Both the position numbers and the translations under genes were made by a program. The notes beneath the pieces were generated by a model. It saw only the letters and a program-made list of their open reading frames with translations, was not told where the DNA came from and did not search any database. A DNA stretch of 64,000 nucleotides, taken from NCBI RefSeq assembly GCF_016623585.1, contig NZ_JAEHFY010000018.1, forward strand, positions 1 through 64,000. Direction: 5' to 3'. The stretch's first letter is position 1, and every line of letters starts with the position of its first letter. Of this stretch, positions 26,267 through 34,912 are shown piece by piece. Source of the stretch: Pedobacter segetis (GTDB taxonomy: Bacteria > Bacteroidota > Bacteroidia > Sphingobacteriales > Sphingobacteriaceae).

Positions 26267-29122
26267 TTAAACCTCTATCCTATTTTCCAATTCCTTTTTC
26301 AAAAATAAACCAGTAAAGCTTTCTTTCACTTTAACCAATCCTTCTGGCGTACCGGTATAAAGAATGTTTCCACCTCCAGAGCCTCCTTCGGGGCCTAGAT
26401 CGATCACATGATCTGCTACTTTTATCACATCTAAATTATGCTCTATAACCAAAACGGTGTTTCCTTTATCAACAATTAAATTGATAACGCCCAAGAGCAC
26501 ATTTATATCCTCAAAATGTAAACCTGTTGTGGGCTCATCCAAAATATAAAATGTGTTTCCTGTATCTTTTTTAGAAAGTTCAGTGGCTAGTTTTACCCTT
26601 TGTGCCTCGCCACCAGAAAGCGTGGTAGAAGATTGGCCCAAAGTGATATAGCCCAAACCAACATCTGTTAATGTTTTTATTTTACGATAAATGGATGGGA
26701 TATTTTCAAAGAACACAACGGCATCCTCAATGCTCATATCCAAAACATCAGAAATAGATTTGCCACGGAAACGGACCTCTAAAGTTTCACGATTGTAACG
26801 TTTGCCGCCACAAGCTTCGCAAGGAACTTGCACATCGGGCAAAAAGTTCATCTCGATCACCTTCATACCGCCACCTTGGCAAGTTTCGCATCTTCCGCCT
26901 TTTACGTTAAAAGAAAAACGACCAGGTTTGTAGCCCCTAATCTGCGATTCTGGTAATGCTACAAATAAATTCCTGATGTCAGAAAAAACACCCGTATAAG
27001 TTGATGGGTTAGATCTTGGGGTACGCCCAATTGGGGTTTGATCGATCTCTATTACTTTATCGATATGCTCTAGACCCTTGATCTCCTTAAAAGGCATCGG
27101 CGTTTTCTTTGCCCTAAAAAAATGTTTGTTTAAAACCGGATATAAAGTTTCGCCAATTAAAGTAGATTTTCCGCTCCCAGATACACCGGTAACACAAATC
27201 AATTTCCCCAAAGGAAAATCTACACTTACATTTTTAAGGTTGTTTCCCGATGCTTTTTTAAGCGATAACACTTTTCCGTTCCCTTCCCTCCTTTTTTTGG
27301 GGATTGCGATTTCCCTTTCTCCGTTTAGGTAAGAAGCAGTTAAGGTATGAGAAGCCAAAACTTGGGCGGCCGTACCCTGTGCAACAACCTCGCCACCATG
27401 TACACCGGCGGCAGGGCCCATATCTATCACATAATCGGCTTCCAAGATCATGTCCTTATCATGCTCTACCACCAAAACGGTATTGCTTAAATCACGTAGG
27501 TTTTTTAAAGCTTTGATCAATCTATCGTTATCCCTTTGGTGCAAACCGATAGAAGGTTCATCTAAAATGTACATCACGTTCATCAATTGGGAACCAATTT
27601 GGGTTGCCAAACGGATACGTTGTGCCTCGCCCCCAGATAACGTTCTTGCGGTCCTATCCAAAGTCAGATAAACCAAACCAACATCCACCAAAAAACCGAT
27701 CCTTGATCTAATTTCTTTCAAAATTTCTTTGGCGATGATATTTTGGCGCTCACTCAATCTATCCTCTACACCTTCAAACCATTTCTGCAGATTGGTAATA
27801 TCCATAGAAGCCAACTCGAAGATGTTTTTTTCATCTACCTTAAAGTGTAGCGATTCTTTTTTAAGCCTTGCCCCTTCGCATAAGGGGCATTGCTTTAAAA
27901 CCCTAAAACTTTCTAGATCGTGGTTTGCATGATCGCCCTTCTTATCGTTTTGCTCTTCCAACATCTTGATGATGCCATCAAATTGTATTTGATAATTTTG
28001 GACGTTCCACTTGTTATATTCTACCGGCACCGTGATCAATTCATCAATACCGTGAAGCAAAATATCGATGGCTTTAGGGTCTAGTTTTTCTATGGGTTGG
28101 GATAAAGAAAAACCATATTTTTTACCCAAAGCTTTAATTACCTGAAATATCCATGTTTCACGATAATCTCCTAGCGGGGCCAAACCGCCGTTAATAATGC
28201 TCAGTTTTTTGTTTGGGATAACAGATTCCTCATCCACATCAAAAATATAACCTAAGCCATCGCACTCTGGGCAGGCACCATAGGGCGAATTAAAAGAGAA
28301 TGAGTTTGGTTGGGGTTCGTCATAAGACACACCCGTTGTTGGGCACATCAAAAACTTAGAGAAATGATAGCTATTATTCTCTTTATCAGATACTTTAATA
28401 ATCCCTTTGGCTATTTTTAAAGCAGATTGTATGGAAGTATATAAACGCTTTTTATCGCTCTCGGTTACAATTAAACGGTCAACAACGGTTTCAATATCAT
28501 GGATTTTGTAGCGGTCCAACTGCATTTTTGGTATTACGTCCAAAATTTCGCCATCAACCCTTACCTTTAAATAGCCCTGTTTTCTAATTTGCTCAAAAAG
28601 TTCGCGATAATGGCCTTTTCTACCCTTTACAACGGGGGCCAAAATATTGATGGGTTTTCCATCAAATTGGGTCAATATCTGTTTCAAGATCTGGTCTTCA
28701 GACATTTTGACCATTTTTTCGCCCGTATTGTACGAGTAAGCATCGCCCACACGGGCAAAAAGCAAACGCATAAAATCGTAAATCTCGGTAATGGTGCCAA
28801 CGGTAGATCTTGGGTTTTTAGAGGTTGTTTTTTGTTCTATAGCGATCACGGGGCTCAAACCAGAAACCTTATCCACATCGGGGCGTTCCATACCGCCCAT
28901 AAACTGGCGAGAATAGGCCGAAAATGTCTCCATATACCTGCGTTGCCCTTCGGCGTAAATGGTATCGAACGCTAAAGAAGATTTCCCCGAACCGCTTAAA
29001 CCGGTTATTACCACCAGTTTATTGCGTGGAAATGAAATATCGATGTTTTTTAAATTATGAACCCTTGCCCCGTAAACTTCAACTTCACTTTGTTCGCCAA
29101 GGTCTATTTGTTTTTTACCCAT
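26267..29122 (-). CDS. uvrA: Excinuclease ABC subunit A
   Basis: The damage-recognition ATPase of nucleotide excision repair, 951 residues. It has two ABC modules: GLSGSGKSSLAFDTIYAEG (from about residue 43) and GVSGSGKSTLIGETLYPVL, each with a signature LSGGEAQRI/VKLAT and a Walker B ILDEPSIGLH / ILDEPTTGLH. Zinc-finger cysteines are visible in CPECDGLGY and CETCQGGG...CEACGGKRYNRE. Length and order are normal. The gene stands alone, with decayed genes on both sides. Confidence 0.98.
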   Translation of the reverse strand: MGKKQIDLGEQSEVEVYGARVHNLKNIDISFPRNKLVVITGLSGSGKSSLAFDTIYAEGQRRYMETFSAYSRQFMGGMERPDVDKVSGLSPVIAIEQKTTSKNPRSTVGTITEIYDFMRLLFARVGDAYSYNTGEKMVKMSEDQILKQILTQFDGKPINILAPVVKGRKGHYRELFEQIRKQGYLKVRVDGEILDVIPKMQLDRYKIHDIETVVDRLIVTESDKKRLYTSIQSALKIAKGIIKVSDKENNSYHFSKFLMCPTTGVSYDEPQPNSFSFNSPYGACPECDGLGYIFDVDEESVIPNKKLSIINGGLAPLGDYRETWIFQVIKALGKKYGFSLSQPIEKLDPKAIDILLHGIDELITVPVEYNKWNVQNYQIQFDGIIKMLEEQNDKKGDHANHDLESFRVLKQCPLCEGARLKKESLHFKVDEKNIFELASMDITNLQKWFEGVEDRLSERQNIIAKEILKEIRSRIGFLVDVGLVYLTLDRTARTLSGGEAQRIRLATQIGSQLMNVMYILDEPSIGLHQRDNDRLIKALKNLRDLSNTVLVVEHDKDMILEADYVIDMGPAAGVHGGEVVAQGTAAQVLASHTLTASYLNGEREIAIPKKRREGNGKVLSLKKASGNNLKNVSVDFPLGKLICVTGVSGSGKSTLIGETLYPVLNKHFFRAKKTPMPFKEIKGLEHIDKVIEIDQTPIGRTPRSNPSTYTGVFSDIRNLFVALPESQIRGYKPGRFSFNVKGGRCETCQGGGMKVIEMNFLPDVQVPCEACGGKRYNRETLEVRFRGKSISDVLDMSIEDAVVFFENIPSIYRKIKTLTDVGLGYITLGQSSTTLSGGEAQRVKLATELSKKDTGNTFYILDEPTTGLHFEDINVLLGVINLIVDKGNTVLVIEHNLDVIKVADHVIDLGPEGGSGGGNILYTGTPEGLVKVKESFTGLFLKKELENRIEV

Positions 29123-29529
29123 AAAAAGCTTTCTCTGCTGATAAAAATTAAAAACTGCTTTTGTTTTTAAGGATGCAAAATTAAGGAAAATTGAAGGTAA
29201 AAACGATTGATTAAACGCTTTAAAATGTCATTTAATCAGCAATTATTAAGTGGTGGATGCTGGGATTGAGTATTGAGTATTGAGTATTGAGTATTGAGTA
29301 TTGCGTAGTGAGAAATGAGTATTGAGCATCAAACATTAACACTTTAGCCTTTAAGCTAGTGTCTTGTATCTTCATTCTTGTGTCTTGTATGGGTTAGCTA
29401 ATTTGTGCAGAAATGGCATTTCTTGCAGAAACGTTGTCTCACCGCACTAAATTAAATAAATAACTGATGAATTAACGTGAACCACCGTCAGCCATTTTAT
29501 GCAAATTTGCTGCTAGGTGTTCATACTTT
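29123..29529. other. Gene-free stretch containing heptamer repeat
   Basis: About 400 bases upstream of uvrA. It holds the 7-base tandem tract at 29264-29326 and a direct repeat GTGTCTTGTAT (29359-29369 and 29380-29390). No gene or RNA is recognisable. The uvrA promoter should lie in its first 150 bases, but no clear LexA-type site was seen. Confidence 0.6.
29264..29326. repeat. Tandem heptamer tract (TATTGAG)
   Basis: Nine consecutive 7-base units in register: GATTGAG, four perfect TATTGAG, TATTGCG, TAGTGAG, AAATGAG, TATTGAG. Degenerate relatives with the same 7-base period are at 31563, 33253, 51273 and 53367. Confidence 0.92.
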
Positions 29530-29697
29530 TCATGAAAGCTGTTTAGCACTTTTCTTATCAACTTTTTTCGGTTCTGTTTTTGATTTCTTTAATTTGTAGT
29601 CTAAAATAAACTGGCTAATTTCGATTCTTTCTTTTTCTGTTAAAGGTTCACTTTGAATTATGAAGTCAACTCCTTTTGGTTCTCTTATAAATCCCAT
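29530..29697 (-). CDS. Small hypothetical protein, 55 residues
   Basis: MGFIREPKGVDFIIQSEPLT at the start, then a Lys-rich C-terminal tail (KLKKSKTEPKKVDKKSAK). I chose ATG at 29697 because it lies 4 bases after the stop of the GNAT-like pseudogene upstream; the earlier ATG at 29724 would overlap that gene. It looks like the second gene of a two-gene unit whose first gene carries a nonsense codon. No function recognised. The frame is not itself damaged. Confidence 0.55.
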   Translation of the reverse strand: MGFIREPKGVDFIIQSEPLTEKERIEISQFILDYKLKKSKTEPKKVDKKSAKQLS

Positions 29698-29701
29698 AAT
29701 C

Positions 29702-30229
29702 TTAGGTTTTAAAATATTTTTCAACTAATAATTTTGATGATTCGGTCGGCAAAATCATTCTGTGTCCGCCAAAATGATATGCACCCAATGATTCTTCATA
29801 ATGGTTTATCAATTTAGTTTTTGCTGTAAAAGCAACAAAACCGTCAAAACCATATTGAAATGAAAGTTTGCAAGCAAAGGCAACTAAATTTCCCGCAACG
29901 CCTTCATAGAGTTTGTTTCTTCCAATATTGAAAGGCGCATTTTCCAGAAGATTCATGAAAACATGGTCGGTTTCTTTTGTTATACTTAATAAACCTTGGA
30001 CAATGTCTAAATTATTGGTGATTGTTAGTTTGTAAACTTATTTGGCGTCGTCTTTTAGTTCGGCTTTCCAATTGAAATTCCAGCCGTTTTTAACTGTAAT
30101 ATGTTTGCTGTCTTTCAATGTAAATCTTGCAACTTCTGTTTGGAAACTGTCCCCAGAAATAGTGTTTTGGATGGAATTGGTCAGTTTGTCAACCACAAAA
30201 TCCAATTGTATTTCTTGCTCTTTTTTCAT
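29702..30229 (-). pseudogene. GNAT-like protein interrupted by a single nonsense codon
   Basis: Two frames in the same register (30229-30038 and on to 29702) form one 175-residue protein split only by TAA at 30038-30040 (GCC AAA TAA GTT TAC). The N-terminal half has SGDSFQTEVARFTLKDSKH and NGWNFNWKAEL; the joining segment reads VYKLTITNNLDIVQGLLSIT; the C-terminal half has LYEGVAGNLVAFACKLSF and LINHYEESLGA. The Gly-rich loop followed by a helix and an LGA end recall the GNAT acetyltransferase fold. No frameshift is needed, so the change may be very recent, a sequencing error, or a readthrough codon. Confidence 0.75.
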
Positions 30230-30317
30230 TGTGTTAATTTACAAAAATATTTCCAATGAGTAATGTCTTTTTGATCGGTAAGTATTACACCTATCTTGCA
30301 TCTTAATTATAACCACT

Positions 30318-30494
30318 TTAATCTTTGCTCCTAAAGTATCTATTAAAAAACCATTTAATAGCATCCATATTTAGTACCAAATAAATAATGATAACTATCA
30401 AAACTCCTCTCAGCTTTCCAAATCTTAATCCCAGTAAAATTAAAAAGGTTAAAGCGATGATGTGGCGGTAGATATAAAATTTAGCGGGCTTCAT
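30318..30494 (-). CDS. Small membrane protein at the end of the sulfur operon
   Basis: A 58-residue protein whose ATG directly follows the TAA of the YeeE/YedE gene (TAAATG), a strong sign of coupled translation. It begins MKPAKFYIYRHIIALTFLIL and has two hydrophobic segments (HIIALTFLILLGLRF, about 11-25, and GVLIVIIIYLVLNM, about 30-43) separated by a basic GKLRG turn. The tail is basic (NRYFRSKD). It probably sits in the inner membrane next to the transporter halves. I do not recognise the family; an accessory role in sulfur transport is inference from position. Confidence 0.7.
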   Translation of the reverse strand: MKPAKFYIYRHIIALTFLILLGLRFGKLRGVLIVIIIYLVLNMDAIKWFFNRYFRSKD

Positions 30495-30986
30495 TTAATG
30501 CGTTAGTTTATCCCTAAACCTCCCATAAACCCAAGTACCTGCAATTGCACTTAATAAAGTAATGATCACGGCCAAAAATCCACTTCCAATTTGCGCAAAC
30601 AAGGGCCCGGGGCAAGCACCAGTTATGGCCCAGCCTAAACCAAAGATCAATCCTCCAAAAATTTGGCCTTTGTTAAAAGTTTTGGGATGGAAAATTACCC
30701 TTTCGCCGTCTATGGTTTTTATATTGAATTTTTTAATCAGGAAAACAGAGATTGCACCTACTGTTATAGCAGTTCCAATAACACCATACATGTGAAATGC
30801 CGATAGCCGAAACATTTCTTGGATGCGAAACCACGAAATAATCTCTGCCTTCACAAATATTATCCCAAATAAGATCCCTAAAATCAAATACTTAACATTA
30901 GAAAATATACTCTCTCTTTTTATTTGTTCGTTTGGTGCTTCGCAATCTGTAGTATGCTCAATCACAAATTCTTCTATTTCTTGCAT
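30495..30986 (-). CDS. YeeE/YedE-family sulfur transporter half, C-terminal type
   Basis: A 163-residue membrane protein with four or five hydrophobic segments. The conserved cysteine motif is GLGWAITGACPGPLFAQIG, found in YeeE/YedE proteins that pass thiosulfate or other sulfur species through the membrane. The stop of the preceding gene and this start share one base (TAATG). Together the two genes equal one full-length YeeE-like protein (about 350 residues), so the pair is a split transporter. Role: moving sulfur compounds across the inner membrane, direction unknown. Confidence 0.88.
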   Translation of the reverse strand: MQEIEEFVIEHTTDCEAPNEQIKRESIFSNVKYLILGILFGIIFVKAEIISWFRIQEMFRLSAFHMYGVIGTAITVGAISVFLIKKFNIKTIDGERVIFHPKTFNKGQIFGGLIFGLGWAITGACPGPLFAQIGSGFLAVIITLLSAIAGTWVYGRFRDKLTH

Positions 30987-31555
30987 TATGCGATAAGTTT
31001 AAAGATGATAGGCAATAATACCCAAGTAGAAACAAAACCACCAACCATAAAACTGATAGTAGCAATAAGCGATGGCAATTGCAGATTTGATAAACCCATA
31101 ATGGCATGGCCAGATGTGCAACCACCAGCATAACGGGTTCCAAATCCTACCGCAAAGCCACCAATAACCATAAAAATCAATCCTTTTAAAGATAGAATTT
31201 GGTCAACCCCAAATAAATCCATCGGCATTAAGCCGCTAAAATCTTTTACTCCCAAAGCCGCTAATTGTGCTTTTGTACTTGCGGCAATTTGGATAGGTTC
31301 TGGGTTTGACAGCAACTGAACTGCAATAAATCCTCCCAACAAAATTCCTGCAACAAAAAAAAGGTTCCAGATTTCTTTTTTCCAATTGTAACTGAAAAAC
31401 GGGATTTTTGAGGGCAAACAAGCGGCACAAATATGTCGCAATGAAGAGGATACCCCAAAAGATTTATTTCCGATTAATAATAAAGCGGGTACGGTCAATC
31501 CTATTAATATACCTGACACGTACCAGGGCCAAGGTTGTTTGATGATTTCTAACAT
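30986..31555 (-). CDS. YeeE/YedE-family sulfur transporter half, N-terminal type
   Basis: A 189-residue membrane protein. Hydrophobic segments begin at YVSGILIGLTVPALLLIG and the core motif is GFGTRYAGGCTSGHAIMGL, with the conserved Cys in a GC-x-SGH context typical of YeeE/YedE. A pair CAACLPSKIPFF (about 43-54) supplies two more cysteines, conceivably for persulfide relay. It overlaps the next gene by one base. Upstream are a heptamer tract and a REP-like element, then the persulfide dioxygenase gene, so the whole set handles sulfide or persulfide. Confidence 0.9.
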   Translation of the reverse strand: MLEIIKQPWPWYVSGILIGLTVPALLLIGNKSFGVSSSLRHICAACLPSKIPFFSYNWKKEIWNLFFVAGILLGGFIAVQLLSNPEPIQIAASTKAQLAALGVKDFSGLMPMDLFGVDQILSLKGLIFMVIGGFAVGFGTRYAGGCTSGHAIMGLSNLQLPSLIATISFMVGGFVSTWVLLPIIFKLIA

Positions 31556-31562
31556 AACTTTT

Positions 31563-31590
31563 AGATATGAGATTTGAGTATTGAGATATG
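31563..31590. repeat. Heptamer-period tract, four units
   Basis: AGATATG, AGATTTG, AGTATTG, AGATATG, in register, just upstream of the YeeE/YedE gene start. Related to the tract at 29264. Confidence 0.75.
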
Positions 31591-31705
31591 GGTAGAATTC
31601 ATATTTTTATTTAATTTTTTATTACCATGGTTTGTCTTCACAGACCATTCTTTATTTACTTTATTTCGATCTGTGATTATAAATACCGAGATTTCATTTT
31701 TTTTT

Positions 31706-31820
31706 GCGTTAGAGATTGAAACGGCATCTTTTTTTGTTCCTCCTTTTAATCCGCTCAGGATAACAAAAAAGATAAAGTGTAAAGCCCGCCCCGAGCGTTA
31801 GCAATCGGGGAACGCCCTAA
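31706..31820. repeat. REP-like intergenic palindromic element, copy B
   Basis: GCGTTAGAGATTGAAACGGC, a CTTTTTTTGTT...ATAACAAAAAAG stem around CCGCTCAGG, GTGTAAAGCCC, and a CCCCGA...TCGGGG hairpin ending in AACGCCC. Same orientation as copy D (50226), opposite to copies A and C. Confidence 0.75.
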
Positions 31821-31834
31821 CAAAACCTATAACT

Positions 31835-33250
31835 TTAAACTTTCATTTTCTTACTCTTACAAACAAAATCTGTAGTTTCAAAACCCGCATCTTTCAAAGC
31901 CGAAAAACCACCATCAACGTTTATCACCTCTTCATAACCACGGGCTTTTAAAATCGATGAGGTAATCATAGAGCGATAACCACCGGCACAATGCAAATAA
32001 TAAGGCTTTTCTTTATCAAATTCGTTTGTCCAATCGTTAATAAAATCCAAAGGGCGACTTAGTGTAAATTCCAAATGCTCCGCATCATATTCGCCCGGTT
32101 TTCTTACATCCAAAACTTCTAACTTTTGTTTTTCGACCAAAACTTTTAACTCATGAGCAGAAACCGCTTTTACTGAATCCACTTGTTTTCCAGCAGCTTT
32201 CCAAGCCGCCATTCCGCCTTTTAAATACCCGATGGTATAATCGTAACCTACACGAGCTAATCTTTTAACGGCTTCTTCTTCTCTGCCTTCATCAACAACT
32301 AATAAAAGAGGTTGCTTTAAATCCGTAATTAAAGCCCCAACCCAAGGCGCAAACTGTCCATCCAAACCTATAAAAATCGAGTTTGGGATAAAGGCATCGG
32401 CGAAAGCCATAATACTGCGAACATCCAAAATTAAAGCACCGGCTGCATTAGCCGCTTGCTCAAATTCATTCGGTTCCAAAGCATTTAACCCTCTCTCATA
32501 AATTTCGTCAATGGCATCAATTCCTTCCTTGTTCATTTTCGCATTTTTAGGGAAATATTGCGGTGGGGGTAAAATATTTGTGGTAAGTTCTTTAATAAAA
32601 TCTGCTTTAGAAATATCGCTTAAAGCATAATTTGTTTCTTTTTGATGACCTAAAGTATCAAACGTTTCTTTGCTCATGTTTTTACCACAGGCAGAACCAG
32701 CGCCATGGGCAGGGTAAACTATTATATCATTTGGTAAAGGCATAATTTTCTCCCTCAAAGAGTCGTAAAGTTCGGCTGCCATAGTTTCTGCGGTAACATT
32801 TTCAGACTTTTGCGCCAAATCTGGCCTGCCAACATCACCTATAAAAAGCGTATCCCCGGTAAAAATGCAATAAGGTTTTCCGCCTTCGTCCGCACATAAA
32901 TACGTAGTAGATTCTGGCGTATGCCCAGGTGTATGCAAGGCTTTAATGGTAATTTTACCCACCTTAAACTCTTCATTATCTTTGGCTATATGGGCATTAA
33001 AACCAGTTTTTGCGGTAGGGCCGTAAACAATTGTTGCCCCTGTTTTCTGTGCAAGATCTACATGGCCGCTCACAAAATCTGCGTGAAAATGTGTCTCGAA
33101 AACATATTTGATCTTAACACTGTTTTGTGCTGCTTTTTCAATATAGGGCAAGGTCTCGCGTAAAGGATCAACAATGGCCGCCTCGCCATCGCTTTCTATA
33201 TAATACGCTCCTTGCGCCAAACAACCTGTATATATTTGCTCTATTTTCAT
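31835..33250 (-). CDS. Persulfide dioxygenase-rhodanese fusion (MBL-fold hydrolase)
   Basis: A 471-residue cytosolic protein. Residues about 1-240 are an ETHE1-type metallo-beta-lactamase domain: THFHADFVSGH metal site, LHTPGHTPES, FTGDTLFIGDVGRPDL and YPAHGAGSACGKNM. Two rhodanese-type domains follow. The first (about 265-350) has LILDVRSIMAFADAFIPNS and lacks a catalytic Cys in its active-site loop (VVDEGREEEA). The second (about 370-465) has VLDVRKPGEYDAEHL and the active loop HCAGGYRSM. Such CstB/ETHE1-like fusions oxidise persulfide sulfur to sulfite or thiosulfate. Placement between TauE/SafE and YeeE genes supports sulfide detoxification. Confidence 0.93.
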   Translation of the reverse strand: MKIEQIYTGCLAQGAYYIESDGEAAIVDPLRETLPYIEKAAQNSVKIKYVFETHFHADFVSGHVDLAQKTGATIVYGPTAKTGFNAHIAKDNEEFKVGKITIKALHTPGHTPESTTYLCADEGGKPYCIFTGDTLFIGDVGRPDLAQKSENVTAETMAAELYDSLREKIMPLPNDIIVYPAHGAGSACGKNMSKETFDTLGHQKETNYALSDISKADFIKELTTNILPPPQYFPKNAKMNKEGIDAIDEIYERGLNALEPNEFEQAANAAGALILDVRSIMAFADAFIPNSIFIGLDGQFAPWVGALITDLKQPLLLVVDEGREEEAVKRLARVGYDYTIGYLKGGMAAWKAAGKQVDSVKAVSAHELKVLVEKQKLEVLDVRKPGEYDAEHLEFTLSRPLDFINDWTNEFDKEKPYYLHCAGGYRSMITSSILKARGYEEVINVDGGFSALKDAGFETTDFVCKSKKMKV

Positions 33251-33252
33251 TT

Positions 33253-33287
33253 TATTGAGATGTGAGTATTGAAATGTGAGATTTGAG
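33253..33287. repeat. Heptamer-period tract, five units
   Basis: TATTGAG, ATGTGAG, TATTGAA, ATGTGAG, ATTTGAG in register, starting 3 bases upstream of the persulfide dioxygenase start codon. Confidence 0.8.
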
Positions 33288-33350
33288 ACTCTTACATCTT
33301 TTTACTTTTATTAACTTTTACTTTAAACTTAAAACTCTTAAACTTTTATT

Positions 33351-33463
33351 AGGGCGTGTCCCTCGTAAAAAACTCGGGTCGGGCTTTACGCTACAATCTT
33401 TTTTGTTTTCCTTCCACTACGCTCAGGATAACAAAAAAGGATTTTCGCTGCAATCCCTCACGC
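33351..33463. repeat. REP-like intergenic palindromic element, copy C
   Basis: AGGGCGTGTCCC, CTCGGGTCGGGCTTTACGCT, then CTTTTTTGTTTTCC around CTACGCTCAGG and ATAACAAAAAAGG, ending CAATCCCTCACGC. Reverse orientation relative to copies B and D. Confidence 0.7.
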
Positions 33464-33478
33464 AAAACCTTGCAAATT

Positions 33479-34087
33479 TTATAGGATAACCCGAGGGTTA
33501 TCACTACAAAAAATCACAAATAATTCAGAACCTTGTCTTGGTGTTATTGAATTATAGGCTACTTCCATTATTTTTATTTCAAATTTATTCTTAAACAATT
33601 CCCTATATTCTATTTCGTTTCCACCAAATGGCGGGCCCTCTGATCCAAAATTTTTGTTAAATAACAAACCTGCTATTTTGCCATTATTATTCAGCAATTG
33701 ATGACAATGATTTACATAATCTAATCTCAATTTTGGATTGATAGCACAAAAAAAAGTTTGTTCTAAAATTAAATCGTATGTTCCCCGATGATTAAAAAAA
33801 TCATCATTGATTAAATGATAATGAGCTTTCTCGATATCTTTTAGCTTTAGTTTTAAATTCTGCAAAGGCAAAACAGCAAAATCTATTCCTGTAACATTTG
33901 AAAAACCTTTATCCAAAAGATAAAGTGCTTCATAAGCATTACCAGCCCCCGGAATTAAAATGCTTAAATCTTTATTTTTTAGCTGATCAATATATGTTTT
34001 AATTGGAGACGATATTTCTCCCAAATCCCAAATGGTTTGTTGGTTAATGTATCTATCGTTCCAATAATTTGAATCTAATTTTTCCAT
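33479..34087 (-). CDS. TPMT-family SAM-dependent methyltransferase
   Basis: A 202-residue class I methyltransferase with N-terminal WNDRYINQQTIWDLGE, characteristic of the thiopurine S-methyltransferase family. The SAM-binding loop is ILIPGAGNAYEALYLLDKG, followed by GIDFAVLPL and LILEQTFFCAINPKLR. The substrate loop GPPFGGNEIEYRELF is also typical. In other bacteria members methylate thiols, selenium, tellurium or halide ions. Here it lies 30 bases after the sulfite exporter gene on the same strand, so methylation of sulfide or small thiols is plausible. It lacks the cysteine pattern of ArsM, so I do not take it as the arsenite methyltransferase for the nearby arsS. Confidence 0.85.
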   Translation of the reverse strand: MEKLDSNYWNDRYINQQTIWDLGEISSPIKTYIDQLKNKDLSILIPGAGNAYEALYLLDKGFSNVTGIDFAVLPLQNLKLKLKDIEKAHYHLINDDFFNHRGTYDLILEQTFFCAINPKLRLDYVNHCHQLLNNNGKIAGLLFNKNFGSEGPPFGGNEIEYRELFKNKFEIKIMEVAYNSITPRQGSELFVIFCSDNPRVIL

Positions 34088-34117
34088 ATTTAATCAATTT
34101 CAATAGAAAGATTGTTC

Positions 34118-34912
34118 CTATAATAATTCTTTAAAAAGGATAACAACAGCCATTATCAAAACAAAATACCCAAATACTTTTTTTAATCTTTCACTATTCA
34201 AATATTGGTTAAGGTAAATCCCAAAGAAAATCCCTAAAGAAGATATGGCCGAAAAAACAAACAAAAATTGCCAATCTATATATGGCAGGTTTAAAATATC
34301 GCCCGTAAAGCCGATCAAAGAATTTATGGCTATTATCAATAGCGATGTCCCCACTGCCTTATGAATGGGCAAACCCATAAAAAACACCAAGGCCGGAACA
34401 ATCAAAAAACCTCCACCAGCGCCCACCAAACCAGATAATATACCAACCACAATTCCATTTATCAATACTAAACCATAGTTAATCTCTTTAAATTCTCTTG
34501 AATCTTTTTTTATGTTGTGCACCATTTTAAAACCAGAGATCAGCATAATCAAGGCGAAAAAGAGCATCAAGAATAAATCTTTGGTTAGCGTAAAATTACC
34601 TATGGTAAATAACTGGGCGGGCATAGCATGTATCACAAATTTACGCATTAACCAAACGGTGATAAAAGCCGGAACAGCAAAGATTATAGCCATCCTTATA
34701 TTAACTATTCCTTTTTTGATATACCCAAAGGCACCAACCAAAGATGTAAACCCAACTATGAACAAAGAATAAGCAGTGGCTATAACGGGTTCTAACCTAG
34801 CGGCATAAACCAAAACGGGTACGGTTAAAATAGAACCCCCGCCACCTGTTAAGCCTAAGGAGATGCCTATAAACAAAGCCAAAAAATAAGTAAGATAAAT
34901 ATGAAATCCCAT
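34118..34912 (-). CDS. TauE/SafE-family sulfite/sulfur anion exporter
   Basis: A 264-residue inner-membrane protein with about eight hydrophobic segments. It has both internal-repeat hallmarks of the family: GISLGLTGGGGSILTVPVLVY at the start and GILSGLVGAGGGFLIVPALV in the middle (about 155-175). It probably exports sulfite or related sulfur anions, the end product of the persulfide dioxygenase coded downstream. Its ATG shares one base with the stop of the arsR-type gene (TAATG). Confidence 0.92.
   Translation of the reverse strand: MGFHIYLTYFLALFIGISLGLTGGGGSILTVPVLVYAARLEPVIATAYSLFIVGFTSLVGAFGYIKKGIVNIRMAIIFAVPAFITVWLMRKFVIHAMPAQLFTIGNFTLTKDLFLMLFFALIMLISGFKMVHNIKKDSREFKEINYGLVLINGIVVGILSGLVGAGGGFLIVPALVFFMGLPIHKAVGTSLLIIAINSLIGFTGDILNLPYIDWQFLFVFSAISSLGIFFGIYLNQYLNSERLKKVFGYFVLIMAVVILFKELL

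Noticed and set aside
29264-29390. Possible CRISPR array
   Set aside because: Units are 7 bases without spacers, and no cas genes are present.
29702-30040. Frameshift in the GNAT-like gene
   Set aside because: The two halves are in the same register; only one stop codon separates them.
31236-31458. Two overlapping minus-strand short frames rich in Cys/Phe
   Set aside because: They are out-of-frame readings inside the YeeE/YedE gene at 30986-31555.
33479-34087. TPMT-like protein as the missing ArsM
   Set aside because: It has the TPMT N-terminus and size (202 residues) and lacks the cysteine set and length of ArsM.
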